NCBI GenBank assembly: GCA_964495655.1
Contig: CAZBWK010000044.1
Span: 1 to 32,884 of the forward strand
Length of the DNA stretch: 32,884 bases
Direction: 5' to 3'
From: JAAYJR01 sp964495655
GTDB taxonomy: Bacteria; Bacteroidota; Bacteroidia; Bacteroidales; Prolixibacteraceae
Part shown: piece by piece, positions 1 through 7,919 of the stretch
How positions within the stretch are numbered: position 1 is the stretch's first letter
Layout: the number at the start of each line of letters is the position of its first letter
Notes under the pieces: model-generated
What the model was told of the DNA's origin: nothing
Seen by the model: only the letters and a program-made list of their open reading frames with translations
Database searches by the model: none
Translations under genes and position numbers: made by a program

Positions 1-231
1 CCCTGTATTTTCAAGAAACAATGATATCCCTTTTTTTTCATCCCATATGAAGATTTTATCATTTGGCTGGTCTGTAAAGAATACACGGCCATCGGTGTCA
101 ACCGCAGGGCCTTCTGTAAAAAGAAAACCTGTGCCTGCTTGTTTCACTGATGCCTTAGAGGCAATAATCTGAGACTTATCAGCTTTAGAGAAGAATGAAA
201 TCAGGGCAAAAATAACAATCAGCTTATTCAT
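1..231 (-). CDS. SMP-30/gluconolactonase-like exported protein (5' part only)
   Basis: Read by eye on the minus strand from the ATG at 229-231: 77 open codons running off the left edge, so only the N-terminus is present. It starts MNKLIVIFALISFFSKA, a plausible signal peptide. Residues about 37-60 contain the FTEGPAVD and VFFTDQPNDKI segments, which match the first beta-propeller blade of the SMP-30/gluconolactonase/LRE family (calcium-dependent lactonases and relatives). The Glu of TEGP is normally a metal ligand in this family. The start lies 22 bases after the meaB stop on the same strand, so it is probably the last gene visible of a DUF1573-meaB transcript. The substrate cannot be told from this fragment. 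Confidence 0.72.
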   Translation of the reverse strand, partial: MNKLIVIFALISFFSKADKSQIIASKASVKQAGTGFLFTEGPAVDTDGRVFFTDQPNDKIFIWDEKKGISLFLENTG

Positions 232-253
232 GAAATTAAAATTTTATACTGCT

Positions 254-1372
254 TTAAACAGAGCCTTTTTTCAAATCAGAATATAATTCAAGAAGTTTCC
301 CGGCAGCAACGAAAGAACTCATCTCCCGGTTTAAGACTTTTTGCTCAAAGTCGTTGATCTTTCCCTTTATTTCAGGATGGTGGTAAAACTCATGTTTCAT
401 CTGCTCTTCTATAGCTTCGTGCATCCAGTATATTGACTGGGAATCTCTATTTTTAGAAAAATAGCCATTGTTAACCGTCATCTTTTTATAATCCTCTATC
501 TCTTTCCAAATATCATCGATACCTTGTTTATAAAAAGCCGAACAAGTGACCGCCTGAGGTTCCCACTCCGATTCTTTTCCGGGAAACAAATGCAATGCAT
601 TTTGATATTGGGTCTTTGCAATAAGGGCCTTATCCAAATTATCACCATCGGCCTTATTAATAGCTATAAGGTCTGCCATTTCCATTATACCTCTCTTTAT
701 TCCCTGTAGTTCATCGCCGGCTCCTGCCAGCATAAGCAATAAAAAGAAGTCAGACATCGAATGAACAGCAGTCTCACTCTGTCCCACTCCCACTGTCTCA
801 ATAAATATATGATCAAAACCGGCTGCTTCGCATAATATGATGGTTTCGCGTGTCTTACGGGCCACTCCTCCGAGAGAGCCGGCCGACGGACTGGGTCTTA
901 TATATGCATTTTCATCACCGGCCAGAACTTCCATCCTGGTTTTATCTCCCAGAATGCTTCCCTTAGATCTTTCACTGCTTGGATCTATTGCCAATACAGC
1001 CAGTTTGCCGCCCCGCCCGGTGAGATATGTTCCCAGGGCCTCAATAAACGTACTCTTCCCCACCCCGGGCACTCCTGTAATACCAAGACGTATTGATTTC
1101 CCGCTGTAAGGAAGGCACCGGGTAACGATCTCCCGGGCAAGTACCTGATGAGACGGTTTGGAACTTTCTATCAATGTAACAGCCTTGCTTAAGATACTTC
1201 TGTTCCCCTCCAGAATACCGTTCACATATTCACCGGCCGGCAGTAATTTTCGCTTTTTCAGCATAAATCGCTGCACGGACTGATTCTCAATATTCCCGGG
1301 ATGTTCAATCCCTTTATTTACTTTCAATCCTTTAAAATCAGGGGTATTTTCAATATGATCATTAAATTCCAA
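254..1372 (-). CDS. meaB: MeaB-type GTPase (methylmalonyl-CoA mutase chaperone)
   Basis: 372 residues, cytoplasmic G3E-family P-loop GTPase of the MeaB/ArgK type. Visible motifs: Walker A GVPGVGKS at about 100-107, the GSILGDKTRM segment at 138-147, the IETVGVGQSE Walker B/switch region at 191-200, and the guanine-specificity motif NKAD at 239-242. In characterised members MeaB gates delivery of adenosylcobalamin to methylmalonyl-CoA mutase and protects it from inactivation. The mutase genes are not in this window. The N-terminal 40 residues are longer than in the E. coli protein and look poorly conserved; Met37 is an alternative start. The ATG at 1372 lies two bases after the stop of the DUF1573 gene, so the two are probably translated from one message. 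Confidence 0.93.
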   Translation of the reverse strand: MEFNDHIENTPDFKGLKVNKGIEHPGNIENQSVQRFMLKKRKLLPAGEYVNGILEGNRSILSKAVTLIESSKPSHQVLAREIVTRCLPYSGKSIRLGITGVPGVGKSTFIEALGTYLTGRGGKLAVLAIDPSSERSKGSILGDKTRMEVLAGDENAYIRPSPSAGSLGGVARKTRETIILCEAAGFDHIFIETVGVGQSETAVHSMSDFFLLLMLAGAGDELQGIKRGIMEMADLIAINKADGDNLDKALIAKTQYQNALHLFPGKESEWEPQAVTCSAFYKQGIDDIWKEIEDYKKMTVNNGYFSKNRDSQSIYWMHEAIEEQMKHEFYHHPEIKGKINDFEQKVLNREMSSFVAAGKLLELYSDLKKGSV

Positions 1373-1374
1373 TC

Positions 1375-2457
1375 TTATGTTTCCACATTACATGAAACTC
1401 TCAATACATTGGTAGGCGACTTTGGATCATTGGTAATAACGGTGATAGACTTACTTTGCCGCCCTCTTTTTCCGCGCGTGTCAAATGTTACTTTTATAGG
1501 AGCTGACTCACCTGGTGCAATAACCTTTTTTGAAGGAGCAACTGCCGTACAACCACATGATGAACGGACATTCCTGATAATCAACTCCGACTTCCCGTCA
1601 TTTGTCAGCATGAAGGTGTGATCTTTTTTCTCGCCCTGCTTCATATTGCCAAAATCATGGGAATCATCTGAGAATCTTGCTGCCGGTGCATTTTCCAGCT
1701 GTTCGGATGTCAGTTGTGAAAAGTCTTCCTCAATAGTAGCGCTCACTCCGACAGAGGCACGATAATCATTGCTGCCGTCGAGTGACAGATAGATCCTGTG
1801 AGAAGCAAAACCGAAAGTGTTCGCTTCGGATGCATTGTACGTAACCGAAAGTTTGCCCTTACTGCGCGGAGGAATAGTCTCTGGTTCCACAACCGCTTTA
1901 ACATGGCCGGGAACTCTGCGAAAGCCCACCTGTACAGGTTTGTCGGTGTCATTGACCAATTCAATATCTTTAGTCTTAACCTCATGGGTTTTCATATGAG
2001 AAAACGAAATATGGTTTGTCATTGCCCTCAATGCTCCAATTTCACGTGGATACAATTCAGACAATGTTTTTTCACGCTCCTCCACCTTTCCTGTAACTCT
2101 CAACACTATTGTACCGTTGCTGGCATTGGATCTCACCATTACTGATTTATTAAAACTGCCGGGCCTGTTCCTGGGATCATAACTAACCTCTATGGCACCT
2201 TGCTCTCCCGGGGGAACCGGTTCTTTTGTCCATTTGGGTGAGGTGCATCCGCATGAGGCAGTAACAGCATTGATAACCAATGGCACCGTACCTTTGTTCG
2301 TAAATCCAAAAGATGCAGTCTGTACACCATCTGATTCTTTAAAAGCGCCAAAATCATGTTCCTGACTGTTAAATACTATCTGGGATTGCTGTGCAACAAC
2401 TGACAGAACAGAAAAAATGAAAACTGATAATAAAAACAGCTTTGAAAATCTTTTCAT
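1375..2457 (-). CDS. Exported protein with two DUF1573 domains
   Basis: 360 residues with a signal peptide (MKRFSKLFLLSVFIFSVLSVVAQ), so periplasmic or surface-located. Two DUF1573 (ASPM/SPD-2/Hydin-like Ig fold) units are visible: one near 27-125 with SCGCT at 68-72, the other near 262-358 with SCGCT at 300-304. Each has the family pattern H-D-F-G, then S-C-G-C-T, then a P-G-E turn and a D-P/T-R-strand. A third Ig-like stretch lies between them (about 140-245) without the cysteine pair. DUF1573 proteins are abundant in Bacteroidota and have no settled function. The gene is divergent from the histidine kinase at 2576 and is followed almost directly by meaB. Confidence 0.85.
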   Translation of the reverse strand: MKRFSKLFLLSVFIFSVLSVVAQQSQIVFNSQEHDFGAFKESDGVQTASFGFTNKGTVPLVINAVTASCGCTSPKWTKEPVPPGEQGAIEVSYDPRNRPGSFNKSVMVRSNASNGTIVLRVTGKVEEREKTLSELYPREIGALRAMTNHISFSHMKTHEVKTKDIELVNDTDKPVQVGFRRVPGHVKAVVEPETIPPRSKGKLSVTYNASEANTFGFASHRIYLSLDGSNDYRASVGVSATIEEDFSQLTSEQLENAPAARFSDDSHDFGNMKQGEKKDHTFMLTNDGKSELIIRNVRSSCGCTAVAPSKKVIAPGESAPIKVTFDTRGKRGRQSKSITVITNDPKSPTNVLRVSCNVET

Positions 2458-2496
2458 CTTTAATATTTTTTTATCTTAATTTGCGAATAAGAATTA

Positions 2497-2504
2497 CAAA
2501 TTTA
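2497..2504 (-). promoter_or_regulatory. Candidate -7 box upstream of the DUF1573-meaB genes
   Basis: On the minus strand this reads TAAATTTG, an exact fit to the Bacteroidota TAnnTTTG -7 element, 40 bases before the DUF1573 start. No clear TTG -33 element is seen 19-21 bases upstream, so this rests on one half-site. Confidence 0.35.
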
Positions 2505-2575
2505 TGAATGGTTTATCTGATTTAATGTTATTCATGTCTAATATTTTGTTAATGATGTGTTAAAGACTGTTATTA

Positions 2576-3850
2576 ATGAAGCGTAAAACTCTTACATATA
2601 TCATTCTGCTCGCCACTGTCTCAATTGCCGGAGCATTGGCACTACAGGTATTTTTACTTAAAAATTCATATACCTATTCAGAAAAACAGTTCAGAGAGAG
2701 TGTAAACGTTGCCTTGAGGGAGGTTGCCTGGCAAATACTTGTTGCAAATGGCAATCCGCAAAATTTTGACAGTATTGCGCCTGTCGAAATGATTTCAGAC
2801 AGTTATTACCTGGTAAATGTCGATGCCATAATTGACAAAGAGTTGTTAAAATTCCATCTTATCGAAGAGTTTAAAAAACACCAGCTTTTTACTGATTTTG
2901 AATTTGCGATCTATAATAGTTCCACCCGGCTGCCGGACCAGGAAACATTTATCTCCTCAAAAGGGGAAGAAAAAGCTTCATCATACATCTTTCCGGAAAA
3001 TAATAATAGAAATATGAACTACTTTGCAGTTCATTTCCCCGACCGGTCATCATATTTTCATGCCAATATGACGGTCTGGTATCTGTTTACCGGTTTACTT
3101 TTAATGGTACTGCTGTTCTTTGGATATACACTTACCGTTATAATCAGGCAGCGCCAGCTTTCGGAAATTCAAAAAAACTTTATCAATAACCTGACACATG
3201 AACTTAAAACCCCGATATCATCTATCGCATTATCTGCCAAAGTATTGAATGACAAAGAAATCCTTAAAACACCAGAGCGGCTGTTTGAGTATACGAGAAT
3301 AATTTCAGAACAGAACAACAGGCTCTCTGCAAATGTGGAAAAAGTCCTTAACCTGGCTTCTATTGAAAAAAATAAACTTGAACTCAACCTGGAAAAAATC
3401 GAACTGACCGAATTCCTCTCAGAGCTAACCGGATATTTTAAAAAATCAAATTCCGGGAAAGATTTAGAAGTCAAAGTGACAACAAACAAACAACCTTTGT
3501 TTATTATAGCTGACAAATTTCATCTGACAAATCTTGTCCTGAATATTCTTGAAAACAGTGTAAAATACTGCGATACAACTCCCGGGATCAATATAGATAT
3601 TATACATTCTGATAAAAACTGCCTGATCCGGTTCATCGATAACGGGATAGGAATTCCAAAAAAACACCGGAAAAAAATATTTAAAAAATTTTACCGGATA
3701 CCCACAGGAAATATTCATAATGTTAAAGGATTTGGATTAGGCCTTGATTATGTAAGAAAAATTGTCAACGCCCACCGGTGGAAAATTGAAGTTGCCGACA
3801 ATCCGTCAGGAGGGAGTATATTTACACTCATAATTACAGTTAAAAAATGA
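2576..3850 (+). CDS. Sensor histidine kinase, RprX-like
   Basis: 424 residues, inner-membrane two-component sensor. Transmembrane segments at about 8-28 and 166-190 flank a sensor domain of roughly 135 residues facing the periplasm. There is no recognisable HAMP domain: the HisKA dimerisation helix begins about 10 residues after the second membrane segment. Phospho-acceptor His208 sits in LTHELKTP. The ATPase domain shows the N box (ILENSVKY, Asn327), G1 box (DNGIGIP, 355-361) and G2 box (GFGLGLDY, 385-392). The stop overlaps the response regulator start by four bases (ATGA), indicating translational coupling. The arrangement resembles the RprX/RprY pair of Bacteroides; the signal sensed is unknown. 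Confidence 0.93.
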   Translation: MKRKTLTYIILLATVSIAGALALQVFLLKNSYTYSEKQFRESVNVALREVAWQILVANGNPQNFDSIAPVEMISDSYYLVNVDAIIDKELLKFHLIEEFKKHQLFTDFEFAIYNSSTRLPDQETFISSKGEEKASSYIFPENNNRNMNYFAVHFPDRSSYFHANMTVWYLFTGLLLMVLLFFGYTLTVIIRQRQLSEIQKNFINNLTHELKTPISSIALSAKVLNDKEILKTPERLFEYTRIISEQNNRLSANVEKVLNLASIEKNKLELNLEKIELTEFLSELTGYFKKSNSGKDLEVKVTTNKQPLFIIADKFHLTNLVLNILENSVKYCDTTPGINIDIIHSDKNCLIRFIDNGIGIPKKHRKKIFKKFYRIPTGNIHNVKGFGLGLDYVRKIVNAHRWKIEVADNPSGGSIFTLIITVKK

Positions 3851-4545
3851 ATTCTATAAAATTATTACTGGTAGAGGATGACGACGCTCTCCGCTTCATT
3901 GTAAAAGACAACCTGGAACGCAATAATTATAAGGTCGACACTGCAGAAAACGGTGAACTGGCAATAAAACTGTTTGAGGAGAACAAGTATAATCTTGTCA
4001 TTCTTGATGTGATGCTGCCAAAAATTGACGGATTTAAAGTTGCTGAACATATCCGCAGATTTGATGAGCAGACGCCAATAATTTTCCTTACGGCAAGGTC
4101 GATGACTGAAGACAAAATAACAGGACTTACAATTGGCGGTGATGATTATATACCAAAACCCTTCAGTCTTGAAGAGCTGATGTTGAAAATAAAAATTTTC
4201 CTTAAAAGAAGCAACACCCTGCCAGAAGGGGAGACAGAACAAAAAGGTGCGGAAAGAATTGGCAGGTTTATTTTTCTGCCCGAACAGCTGACCCTGTCGT
4301 TTGGAGAAGATAGCAGAAAGCTGACTCTGAAAGAGACAGAACTGATAAAGCTTTTTTTACAAAATAAGAATAAAGTATTAAGCAGAAAAGAGATATTGGA
4401 AACTATCTGGGGCTCAAACGACTATTTCCTGGGCAGAAGTCTGGATGTCTTTATTTCACGACTGAGAAAATATTTTAAAGCAGATCCGGATATTAAGATT
4501 GTTAACCTTCACGGCATAGGGTTTCGTTTTTCTGTAAAAAAATAA
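3847..4545 (+). CDS. OmpR-family response regulator, RprY-like
   Basis: 232 residues. The receiver domain (about 4-118) has the acidic pocket Glu10-Asp11-Asp12, phospho-acceptor Asp54 in LDVMLP, Thr82 and Lys104 in PKPF, all as expected for an active receiver. A winged-helix DNA-binding domain (about 135-232) carries the LTLKETELIKLF segment and the SLDVFISRLRKY recognition-helix region. It begins inside the last codons of the histidine kinase, so the two are cognate partners. Target genes cannot be told from the sequence. In Bacteroides RprY is linked to cation and redox metabolism; whether that carries over here is inference. Confidence 0.93.
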   Translation: MNSIKLLLVEDDDALRFIVKDNLERNNYKVDTAENGELAIKLFEENKYNLVILDVMLPKIDGFKVAEHIRRFDEQTPIIFLTARSMTEDKITGLTIGGDDYIPKPFSLEELMLKIKIFLKRSNTLPEGETEQKGAERIGRFIFLPEQLTLSFGEDSRKLTLKETELIKLFLQNKNKVLSRKEILETIWGSNDYFLGRSLDVFISRLRKYFKADPDIKIVNLHGIGFRFSVKK

Positions 4546-4555
4546 CAGATACCCC

Positions 4556-4585
4556 TTGCAGGAAATAAAAAAACAGCTACTTTTG
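4556..4585 (+). promoter_or_regulatory. Bacteroidota-type promoter of rpmH
   Basis: TTG at 4556-4558, a 19-base spacer, then TACTTTTG at 4578-4585. Both elements and the spacing agree with the Bacteroidota sigma consensus (TTG, 19-21 bases, TAnnTTTG). Transcription would start around 4591, giving a leader of about 34 bases before the L34 ATG at 4625. It begins only 11 bases after the response regulator stop. Confidence 0.75.
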
Positions 4586-4624
4586 CAGACCGAAATTATT
4601 GACATACAATAAAAACAGAATGAG

Positions 4625-4783
4625 ATGAAGAGGACTTTTCAGCCATCAAACAGAAAGAGAAAAAACAAACATGGTTTCAGGGAGAGAATGTCGACAGTCA
4701 ATGGCAGGAAAATATTAAAAGCACGTCGTGCGAAAGGCAGGAAAAGACTGACAGTTTCAGACGAGCCCAGGCATAAACGATAG
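4625..4783 (+). CDS. rpmH: 50S ribosomal protein L34
   Basis: 52-residue, strongly basic protein starting MKRTFQPSNRKRKNKHGF, with the diagnostic L34 run RERMSTVNGRKILKARRAKG and the KRLTVSD tail. It is full length for the family (usually 44-53 residues). L34 is a late-assembling protein of the large ribosomal subunit bound to 23S rRNA. In many bacteria rpmH sits beside rnpA and dnaA at the origin. Here neither neighbour is present: the flanking genes are a response regulator and mqnE, and the gene has its own good promoter. Confidence 0.97.
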   Translation: MKRTFQPSNRKRKNKHGFRERMSTVNGRKILKARRAKGRKRLTVSDEPRHKR

Positions 4784-4875
4784 TTTATAACTGAACATAT
4801 TTCTTGCAGGAAGGTAGAGATTTAAAAATTCTTTACCTTTTTGTATTTATACAGAATTATAAAACAATTACTCCG

Positions 4876-5988
4876 GTGGAAAAGGAAATTATCTGCTCAT
4901 TAAATCTTAACAGCAACCTGAAAAATATAGCCGGTAAAGTTATGTCGGCTGATAGAATCTCTACCGGTGAAGCTGTAGAGTTATACTTGTCAGGGCCTCC
5001 GGGTTTACTTGCTGTTCTTGCAGATATAGTAAAAAGAAGATTCAGCGGGAACCAGGTTTTCTTCAACCATAATTTTCACATTGAACCCACCAATATCTGT
5101 GTAAACAACTGCAAATTTTGTTCGTACCGGAGAAGCAAAGGCCAGGCAGGGGCATGGGAGTGCAGTATTGATGAAATAGTTAATAAAGTCAGTGACCTTG
5201 CTGCCTCGGGGGCAAATGAGGTACACATTGTCGGTGGTGTTTATCCGGGACGCGATCTCTGTTACTATTCAGACATGTTGCGCTCCGTAAAACAAAAAGA
5301 ACCACAGCTGCATATCAAAGCATTCACTGCTGTCGAAATTGATTATATGTGTAAAACAGCGGGTATTTCTATAAAAGACGGACTTAAAGAACTTAAAGAT
5401 GCAGGACTGGGATCGATGCCGGGAGGAGGGGCGGAAATATTTGATGAAGCAATCAGGTCCAAAATATGTCCTGAAAAAACAAGTTCCGAAAAATGGCTGG
5501 AGATACATGCAGCCGCACATGAGATGGGAATTCCGACAAATGCCACAATGCTGTACGGACTGATTGAAGATTACCATCACAGGGCCGACCATCTCAACCG
5601 CTTAAGAAACCTGCAGGACAAGACCAACGGATTCAATGCTTTCATACCTTTAAAATTCAGGCATGAAAACAATGCCTTTTCAGACATTAAGGAAACCACA
5701 CTGACAGAAGACTTAAAAAACTATGCCGTTTCCAGGATCTTTTTGGATAATATACCCCACCTGAAAGCATACTGGCCAATGATTGGCAAACAGGCTGCCC
5801 GCCTTTCACTGGAATTCGGGGTTGATGACCTCGACGGGACTATCGACAATACAACACGCATTTACACAATGGCCGGCTCTGAAGAGAATCCCTCGGCCAG
5901 CCGGGAGGAGCTGATACAAATGATCAGGGATATGAACCGGATCCCCGTCGAAAGAGATTCAGTCTATAATGTACTGGCTACATTTTAA
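4876..5988 (+). CDS. mqnE: Aminofutalosine synthase (radical SAM)
   Basis: Radical SAM enzyme of the futalosine menaquinone pathway; MqnE joins SAM-derived adenosyl radical to the chorismate-derived enolpyruvyl benzoate made by MqnA, giving 6-amino-6-deoxyfutalosine. The cluster motif is CVNNCKFC (CX3CX2C; Cys75, 79 and 82 if counted from 4876), preceded by FHIEPTNI. Family segments EVHIVGG, KAFTAVEI and LGSMPGGGAEIF (typical of MqnE rather than MqnC) follow. No ATG lies in a sensible place. Candidate starts are TTG 4804, GTG 4876 and ATG 4942; I chose GTG because it keeps the conserved N-terminal helix (SNLKNIAGKV) without an odd hydrophobic extension. The TTG form would be 394 residues, the GTG form 370. 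The true start is uncertain; the function is not. Confidence 0.92.
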   Translation: MEKEIICSLNLNSNLKNIAGKVMSADRISTGEAVELYLSGPPGLLAVLADIVKRRFSGNQVFFNHNFHIEPTNICVNNCKFCSYRRSKGQAGAWECSIDEIVNKVSDLAASGANEVHIVGGVYPGRDLCYYSDMLRSVKQKEPQLHIKAFTAVEIDYMCKTAGISIKDGLKELKDAGLGSMPGGGAEIFDEAIRSKICPEKTSSEKWLEIHAAAHEMGIPTNATMLYGLIEDYHHRADHLNRLRNLQDKTNGFNAFIPLKFRHENNAFSDIKETTLTEDLKNYAVSRIFLDNIPHLKAYWPMIGKQAARLSLEFGVDDLDGTIDNTTRIYTMAGSEENPSASREELIQMIRDMNRIPVERDSVYNVLATF

Positions 5989-6001
5989 ATTACCTGAAAC
6001 G

Positions 6002-6040
6002 AGGTTTTTTATCTTAATTTATTACCGGTAAACCTTTTTT
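6002..6040 (+). terminator. Weak terminator-like hairpin after mqnE
   Basis: AGGTTT at 6002-6007 pairs with AAACCT at 6030-6035, followed by a T run to 6040. The loop is large (22 bases) and the stem only six pairs, so this is a weak candidate. It lies 13 bases after the mqnE stop. Confidence 0.3.
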
Positions 6041-6044
6041 AAAT

Positions 6045-6052
6045 TATTTTTG
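6045..6052 (+). promoter_or_regulatory. Candidate -7 box before the PASTA-rluD-ddl genes
   Basis: TATTTTTG fits TAnnTTTG exactly and lies 21 bases before the PASTA gene ATG at 6074. No TTG is present 19-21 bases upstream. The surrounding sequence is T-rich, so chance matches are likely. Confidence 0.35.
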
Positions 6053-6073
6053 CTTTTTTGTAATTGTTGAGCT

Positions 6074-6868
6074 ATGAGTTTATCCAAATTTATATTCACC
6101 AGGAAATTTCTTAAACATTTAATTCTGGCTGCCCTGGTCTTCATTATTCTGCTGATAATTGCCATGCAGGGTCTGAAAATATATACCAGGCACGGCCAGT
6201 CACACCCGGTGCCCGATTTTTACGGTCTCACACCCCGTGAAGCTGCCGGCACAGCAAAACAGCATGAATTAAGGATAATCATCACTGACTCTATCTTTAT
6301 TGACGAAGCGCCTCCGGGGGTCATAGTAGACCAGATACCAAAGGCAGGCCATGGAGTTAAACAAAACAGGACGATCTCACTGACCATTAATTCAACTCAG
6401 CCTGAAATGGTTACCCTGCCGCAATTAACTGATATCTCACTTCGCCAGGCGCTGGTACTCATTGAAAACAGCGGCCTTACCACAGGCAATATAACTTATC
6501 AGCCGTCAGAATATAATAATCTCGTGCTGGATGCAAAACTCGGTCCTGTCAAGCTTATCCCCGGCGAAAAAGTTCCCAAAGGCACAAAGATAGATCTCGT
6601 TGTGGGCAGGGAACACGGAGGGAGGCTGACATCACTGCCTGACCTGAAAGGGCTTACAGTTGAGGAGGCAACACTGACCCTGAACAATTCAATGCTCACT
6701 GCAGGTGTGGTTATCTTCGATGAAACAGTAATCACAGCACAGGATTCGGCCAGCGCAAGGGTATACATGCAGAGTCCTCACAGAGATGAAACATCAACAG
6801 TGCCTTTGGGAGCCTCGGTGGATATATGGGTAACAACCGACCAGTTAAAATTTCAGGATAACCGGTAA
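6074..6868 (+). CDS. PASTA-domain membrane protein
   Basis: 264 residues. A short basic cytoplasmic N-terminus is followed by one membrane helix (about 15-36). Three PASTA repeats then face the periplasm, at about 45-106, 114-178 and 187-254, each with the P-x-F/L-x-G-L or equivalent opening and a closing V-P-x-G-x-x-I/V-x-L/V strand. PASTA domains bind peptidoglycan fragments or beta-lactams in PknB-like kinases and some penicillin-binding proteins. Here there is no kinase or transpeptidase domain, so a peptidoglycan-binding or scaffold role is inferred. It is followed after 10 bases by rluD, then ddl, which suggests an envelope-linked operon. Stand-alone PASTA proteins in this position are common in Bacteroidota. 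Confidence 0.9.
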   Translation: MSLSKFIFTRKFLKHLILAALVFIILLIIAMQGLKIYTRHGQSHPVPDFYGLTPREAAGTAKQHELRIIITDSIFIDEAPPGVIVDQIPKAGHGVKQNRTISLTINSTQPEMVTLPQLTDISLRQALVLIENSGLTTGNITYQPSEYNNLVLDAKLGPVKLIPGEKVPKGTKIDLVVGREHGGRLTSLPDLKGLTVEEATLTLNNSMLTAGVVIFDETVITAQDSASARVYMQSPHRDETSTVPLGASVDIWVTTDQLKFQDNR

Positions 6869-6878
6869 TCCTTTGAAT

Positions 6879-7919
6879 ATGGAAGAAAACCAGGCAGATA
6901 ACAACATAATCAGGGAGGAAAATCTGTTTGAACACTACCGGTTAAAAGTTGATCCGGGACAGTCAACTGTAAGAATTGACAAATACCTGGCCAGCCATAT
7001 CGAAAATGCATCCAGAAACAGAATTCAGTCTGCCGCCGATGCAGGCAATATAAGGGTAAACGGTAAGCCCGTCAAATCAAATTACAAAATAAAACCCGGT
7101 GATGAGATCAAAATTTTGATGGACTATCCACGCAGGGAGTTGAAAATAATAGCTGAAAATATCCCTCTCAATATTGTTTATGAAGACGACCACCTTGCAG
7201 TTATAGATAAACCTGCCGGACTTGTCGTTCATCCCGGTCATGGTAACTATACCGGCACCCTGGTAAATGCCCTGGCATGGCATTATAAAGACCTTCCCCT
7301 GTTCAGGGAGAAAGATCCGCGGCCCGGCCTTATCCACAGAATTGATAAAAACACTTCCGGATTAATAGTGATCGCAAAAACTGAACAGGCAAAAAACAGA
7401 CTGTCAAGGCAGTTTTACACTAAAACTACCGAAAGGATTTATCAGGCGCTTGTCTGGGGCAGCTTAAAAGAAGATTCGGGCACTATTACGGGCAATATAG
7501 GAAGAAGCCTGAATAACAGGCAGATCTTCACAGTGTTCCCCGGCGGTGAACACGGCAAACATGCAGTGACACATTATAAGCTGCTGCAAAGGATCGGATA
7601 CGTCAGCCTTGTTGAATGTAAACTGGAAACAGGCCGTACACATCAGATAAGGGTACATATGAAATTTATAAACCACCCGGTTTTCAACGATCCGGAGTAT
7701 GGAGGGGATAAAATATTACGCGGAACAACTTTCAGTAAATACAAACAATTTGTCCAAAATTGTTTTAAATTGATCCCCCGGCAGGCGCTCCATGCCAAAA
7801 CGCTGGGATTCGTGCATCCGGCAACAGGAGACAAAATGTTATTCGACTCAGATCTGCCCGAAGATATGAAAAGCGTTATTGAAAAATGGGAAAATTATAT
7901 TGAATCAAGAAATGAATAG
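6879..7919 (+). CDS. rluD: 23S rRNA pseudouridine synthase, RluD/RluA family
   Basis: 346 residues from the ATG at 6879; a TTG two codons earlier (6873) is also in frame but less likely. An S4 RNA-binding domain lies at about 31-88 (RIDKYLAS and IRVNGKPVK segments). The catalytic domain follows with VIDKPAGLVVHPG (109-120) and the family signature HRIDKNTSGLIV, where Asp156 is the catalytic aspartate. RluD converts uridines of helix 69 of 23S rRNA to pseudouridine; the exact positions cannot be assigned from sequence alone. The last eight bases overlap the start of ddl. Confidence 0.92.
   Translation: MEENQADNNIIREENLFEHYRLKVDPGQSTVRIDKYLASHIENASRNRIQSAADAGNIRVNGKPVKSNYKIKPGDEIKILMDYPRRELKIIAENIPLNIVYEDDHLAVIDKPAGLVVHPGHGNYTGTLVNALAWHYKDLPLFREKDPRPGLIHRIDKNTSGLIVIAKTEQAKNRLSRQFYTKTTERIYQALVWGSLKEDSGTITGNIGRSLNNRQIFTVFPGGEHGKHAVTHYKLLQRIGYVSLVECKLETGRTHQIRVHMKFINHPVFNDPEYGGDKILRGTTFSKYKQFVQNCFKLIPRQALHAKTLGFVHPATGDKMLFDSDLPEDMKSVIEKWENYIESRNE

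Noticed and set aside
7879..7911. Longer ddl start at the in-frame TTG
   Set aside because: The ATG at 7912 matches family N-termini and forms an 8-base overlap with the rluD stop; the extra residues are just rluD sequence in another frame.
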